From: a bacterium
GTDB lineage: Bacteria; Electryoneota; RPQS01
DNA length: 64,000 bases
Assembly: GCA_016702305.1 (NCBI GenBank)
Contig: JADJEH010000001.1
Coordinates: 310,001 to 374,000, forward strand
Direction of reading: 5' to 3'
Below, one piece after another: positions 61,204 through 64,000 of this stretch (positions are counted from its first letter, which is position 1; each line of letters starts with the position of its first letter). The position numbers were made by a program, and so were the translations under genes. The notes under the pieces were generated by a model that saw only the letters and a list, made by a program, of their open reading frames with translations, was not told the origin of the DNA and searched no databases.

Positions 61204-63897
61204 GTGCCCCGCATAGAACTCGATAAAGCCTACACACCGTCGTCCGTTGAAACGCGCCTCTATGACCAATGGGAACAGCAAGGCTGTTTTCGCGCGCAGA
61301 TACGTAAAGGCCACAAGCCCTACGTCATCATGATGCCGCCGCCCAATGTCACCGGCATGCTCACGCTCGGACACGTTCTTAATAATTCCCTCCAGGATAT
61401 GCTCTGCCGTTGGCGCCGTATGCACGGCGACGACGTGCTCTGGCTGCCCGGCACCGACCATGCCGGCATCGCCACACAAATCAAAGTCGAAGACCAGCTC
61501 GCCAAAGAAGGACTGTCGCGTCACGATCTTGGCCGCGAAAAACTCGTCGAGCGCATCTGGGAATGGCGTGAGAATTACGGCGGTATCATCTTGCAGCAGT
61601 TGCGCCGCATTGGCGCAAGCTGCGACTGGTCGCGCACACGCTTCACGCTCGATCCCGAAATGTCGCGTGCCGTTGCTGAGATCTTTGTGCGCCTGTACAA
61701 GAAAGGCCTGATTTATCGCGGCAAGCGCATCGTCAATTGGGACCCCGAAAAGCGCACCGCGCTCTCTGATGAACAGGTCGAGTATCGCACCGTCGCCTCA
61801 AATCTCTGGCACTTTCGTTACCCGTTGACCGACGGCAGCGGCCATCTCGTCGTCGCGACCACGCGCCCCGAAACAATGCTCGGTGACACCGCTGTCGCCG
61901 TGCATCCCGAAGATGAGCGCTATCGCCATTTGCATGGCAAAACCGTCACTCTCCCGCTCACCGGACGCGTCATTCCAATCGTCCCCGATGATTATGTGGA
62001 TCGCGAATTCGGCACCGGCTGCGTTAAAGTCACGCCCGCACACGATCCCAACGACTTCGAAATCGGCAATCGCCACAACCTCGAATTCCTGATCGTTATC
62101 GGCCCCGATGGCAGGATGACGGATCTTGTTCCGCCGCAATTCCGCGGCCTCGACCGCAAGGAAGCACGCAAACAGGTTGTCGCTGCGCTTGAAGCCGACG
62201 GTTTCCTCGAGAAAGTCGAACCCTACCAAACATCCGTCGGTCACAACGAACGGACCGGCACTGTCATCGAACCGCTGCTTTCCGAACAGTGGTTTGTCCG
62301 CATGCAGGAGCTTGCGCAACCCGCCATCGCTGCCGTGCGCGAAGGCCGCGTCCGCTTCCATCCCGATCACTGGGAAAAGACCTACTTCCATTGGTTGGAA
62401 AACGTGCGCGACTGGTGCATCTCGCGGCAAATCTGGTGGGGACATCGCATCCCGCTATGGACAGTCAAAGAAACCGGCGAAATTATCTGCACGCTCGATG
62501 ATCCCAGCGGTGATCCCAAGTACGCCGGGCTCACACTCGTCCAGGACCCCGACGTGCTTGATACCTGGTTCTCATCGTGGCTCTGGCCGTTCTCGACGCT
62601 CGGCTGGCCGCGCGACACCGAGGATCTTGCACACTTCTTTCCAAGTTCAACTCTGGTCACCGCGCCTGATATCATCTTCCTGTGGGTCGCGCGCATGATC
62701 ATCTCGTCCGAAGAGGTTTTCGGCGTCGCACCCTACCAGGACGTTTACTTCACGGGCCTCGTTCGCGACATGCAGGGCCGCAAAATGTCCAAGTCGCTGG
62801 GCAATTCGCCCGATCCGCTCGAGGTGATTGACAGCTACGGCGCCGACGCGCTGCGCTTCACCATCATCTCGCAAACCCCGCGCGGAGGCGATATTCGTTT
62901 CGGCGTCGAACTCTGCGAGTTTGGCCGCAACTTCGCCAATAAACTTTGGAATGCGACGCGTTTCCTATTGATGAACGTGCCCGAAGAGGGTGATACGTTC
63001 GCCTTTACGCCCGTCGAAATTCTGCCCAGCGCGCCCGCCAATCTGATTGACCAGTGGATCACCTCAGCCTTCATGTCCTGCGTCCGCGACGTCGAAAAAG
63101 CACTCACCGAGTTCCGCTTCGCTGATGCCGCCAAACGCCTGCATGCGTTTATCTGGAACGACTTCTGTGACTGGTATCTAGAGTTGATCAAAGTGCGCTT
63201 GCAAGGGTCCGCCGATGAACGCGCCGACGCTCTGCGCCACGCCCTCGGTATCCTCCACGGCATCGTTCGCGCATTGCATCCCTTCATGCCGTTCGTCACC
63301 GAAGAAATCTACCACACGCTGAGCAGTCTGTCGGCCTCAAGTTGGCCCGCTGGTCATCGCCATGCCAGCATTATGGTCGCGCAATTCCCGCGCTATCAGG
63401 CCACGCTCGTCGTTCCCGAAGTTGAAGAACAATTCGGTAAGTTGCAGGACGTCGTCACCGCTCTCCGCAATATTCGCGGCGAATTGCGCATCGTGCCGTC
63501 ATTGCGCATCCCTGCGGGCATTCGCGCGGACCACAAGAAAATCGCAGATGAGTGGGAAGCCTTCGCGGACTTCGTAGTCAGACTGGCCGGCCTCGCCGAA
63601 CTGCATCTCGACGGCGCTCGGCCGAAAGGCAGCGCCTCCGCGATCGTGCAAGGCATCGAGGTCTATGTCCCGCTTCACGGCGTGATTGACGTCTCAGCCG
63701 AACGTGCTCGGCTGCAAAAAGAAGACGAACGCCTGTTGAAATTGGTCGAAGGCACGAAGTCTAAGCTCACCAACGCCAATTTCATCGAACGCGCAAAACC
63801 CGAAGTCGTGGACGCCGAACGCGAAAAGCTCACAGAGCTCGAACATGCACATATGAAAATCCGTCGCTTCCTGGAAGAACTCGAAGCCGCGCAATAA
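61204..63897 (+). CDS. valS: Valyl-tRNA synthetase
   Basis: 897 residues, class I. PPPNVTGMLTLGHVLN holds the HIGH-type site (TLGH, 54-57), GRKMSKSLGN the KMSKS loop (527-531); the editing domain has VVATTRPETMLGDTAVAVHPED (quoted in part: TTRPETMLGDTAVAVHPED). A C-terminal coiled coil (about 830-895) is the tRNA-binding arm of bacterial ValRS. GTG 61204 gives the usual N-terminus, though no clear ribosome-binding site is seen. Confidence 0.97.
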   Translation: MPRIELDKAYTPSSVETRLYDQWEQQGCFRAQIRKGHKPYVIMMPPPNVTGMLTLGHVLNNSLQDMLCRWRRMHGDDVLWLPGTDHAGIATQIKVEDQLAKEGLSRHDLGREKLVERIWEWRENYGGIILQQLRRIGASCDWSRTRFTLDPEMSRAVAEIFVRLYKKGLIYRGKRIVNWDPEKRTALSDEQVEYRTVASNLWHFRYPLTDGSGHLVVATTRPETMLGDTAVAVHPEDERYRHLHGKTVTLPLTGRVIPIVPDDYVDREFGTGCVKVTPAHDPNDFEIGNRHNLEFLIVIGPDGRMTDLVPPQFRGLDRKEARKQVVAALEADGFLEKVEPYQTSVGHNERTGTVIEPLLSEQWFVRMQELAQPAIAAVREGRVRFHPDHWEKTYFHWLENVRDWCISRQIWWGHRIPLWTVKETGEIICTLDDPSGDPKYAGLTLVQDPDVLDTWFSSWLWPFSTLGWPRDTEDLAHFFPSSTLVTAPDIIFLWVARMIISSEEVFGVAPYQDVYFTGLVRDMQGRKMSKSLGNSPDPLEVIDSYGADALRFTIISQTPRGGDIRFGVELCEFGRNFANKLWNATRFLLMNVPEEGDTFAFTPVEILPSAPANLIDQWITSAFMSCVRDVEKALTEFRFADAAKRLHAFIWNDFCDWYLELIKVRLQGSADERADALRHALGILHGIVRALHPFMPFVTEEIYHTLSSLSASSWPAGHRHASIMVAQFPRYQATLVVPEVEEQFGKLQDVVTALRNIRGELRIVPSLRIPAGIRADHKKIADEWEAFADFVVRLAGLAELHLDGARPKGSASAIVQGIEVYVPLHGVIDVSAERARLQKEDERLLKLVEGTKSKLTNANFIERAKPEVVDAEREKLTELEHAHMKIRRFLEELEAAQ

Positions 63898-63916
63898 CGC
63901 GAGACATCGGCTCGCG

Positions 63917-63948
63917 CGGCGGGGAGTTTGCGATGCAGCTCTCCGCCG
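63917..63948 (+). other. Hairpin after valS
   Basis: A 10-bp stem with one G-T pair (63917-63926 with 63939-63948) and 12-nt loop. A smaller 6-bp hairpin lies just before it (63898-63916). No T-run follows directly; a T-rich stretch comes about 23 nt later. Confidence 0.4.
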
Positions 63949-63990
63949 GAATCCGCTCCTGTCAATTAAGTCCTTTTCTTCGAGGGGAAT

Positions 63991-64000
63991 ATGCTCAAAC
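63991..64000 (+). CDS. Start of a further gene cut by the window edge
   Basis: ATG 63991 with GAGGGG ending 5 nt upstream; only three codons (M-L-K) are visible. Product unknown. Confidence 0.45.

Noticed and set aside
1..64000. CRISPR arrays, insertion sequences, phage genes, toxin-antitoxin pairs, restriction or other defence loci
   Set aside because: Looked for repeated spacers, transposase motifs, inverted-repeat ends and known defence domains on both strands; none found. The region reads as core chromosome.

Overview
The window is a dense, GC-rich (roughly 58%) bacterial chromosome segment with about 58 protein genes and two tRNAs. I see no insertion sequence, prophage, CRISPR array or rRNA. 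Several features point to an uncultivated lineage of the FCB group (relatives of Bacteroidota, Chlorobi, Zixibacteria, KSB1 and similar). They are a GWxTD-domain exported protein, a beta-propeller protein ending in a YPNPF sorting/FlgD-like domain, a 31-residue AURKAIP1/COX24-like basic protein, a DksA-family protein that has lost three of its four zinc cysteines, and a eukaryal-type (type 2) isoleucyl-tRNA synthetase. The FCB placement is inference. A FlgM-like gene behind a near-consensus sigma-28 promoter suggests the cell is flagellated.

Layout. 1-2.4 kb (+): the end of a secreted Ig/FnIII protein and gamma-glutamyltransferase. 2.4-5.5 kb (+): an XRE regulator and a partner-switching module (two STAS proteins, a GAF-PP2C phosphatase and an RsbW-like kinase) with no sigma factor beside it. 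5.5-11.5 kb (+): coaD, a membrane glycosyltransferase, tryptophanase, an SDR, a HAD phosphatase and fbp, closed by a terminator. 11.6-12.8 kb (-): an MFS transporter. 12.9-16.2 kb (+): tRNA-Leu, tig, clpP and clpX behind one promoter. 16.3-18.8 kb (+): an unknown outer-membrane-like protein and rsmE. 18.85-31.9 kb (-): flgM-like, HD-GYP, tRNA-Lys, purA, secDF, an rluD-like gene, lspA, dksA-like, ileS, purine nucleoside phosphorylase, divIVA and yggS. 32.0-63.9 kb (+): a lytic transglycosylase, an HU-like protein, the COX24-like protein, xseAB, nadK, ftsY, ribH, a propeller protein, recN, murA, dnaE, rimO, a GWxTD protein, an LD-carboxypeptidase, purN, purH, an unknown gene, mreBCD-mrdA-rodA, an M23 peptidase, a rhomboid protease and valS.

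Most of this is housekeeping: protein quality control, Sec export, lipoprotein and wall synthesis, purine metabolism, DNA replication and repair, and translation. The long plus-strand run couples rod-shape genes with wall hydrolases. Genes are packed with 4-nt ATGA overlaps and some much longer ones (110 nt between lspA and the rluD-like gene).

The signals most worth following are regulatory. A consistent promoter type (TTGACA, 17 bp, TATNTT) appears at several units. A sigma-28 promoter drives the FlgM-like gene. Intrinsic-terminator hairpins sit directly against the next gene's start. I found no clearly new defence or biosynthetic system.
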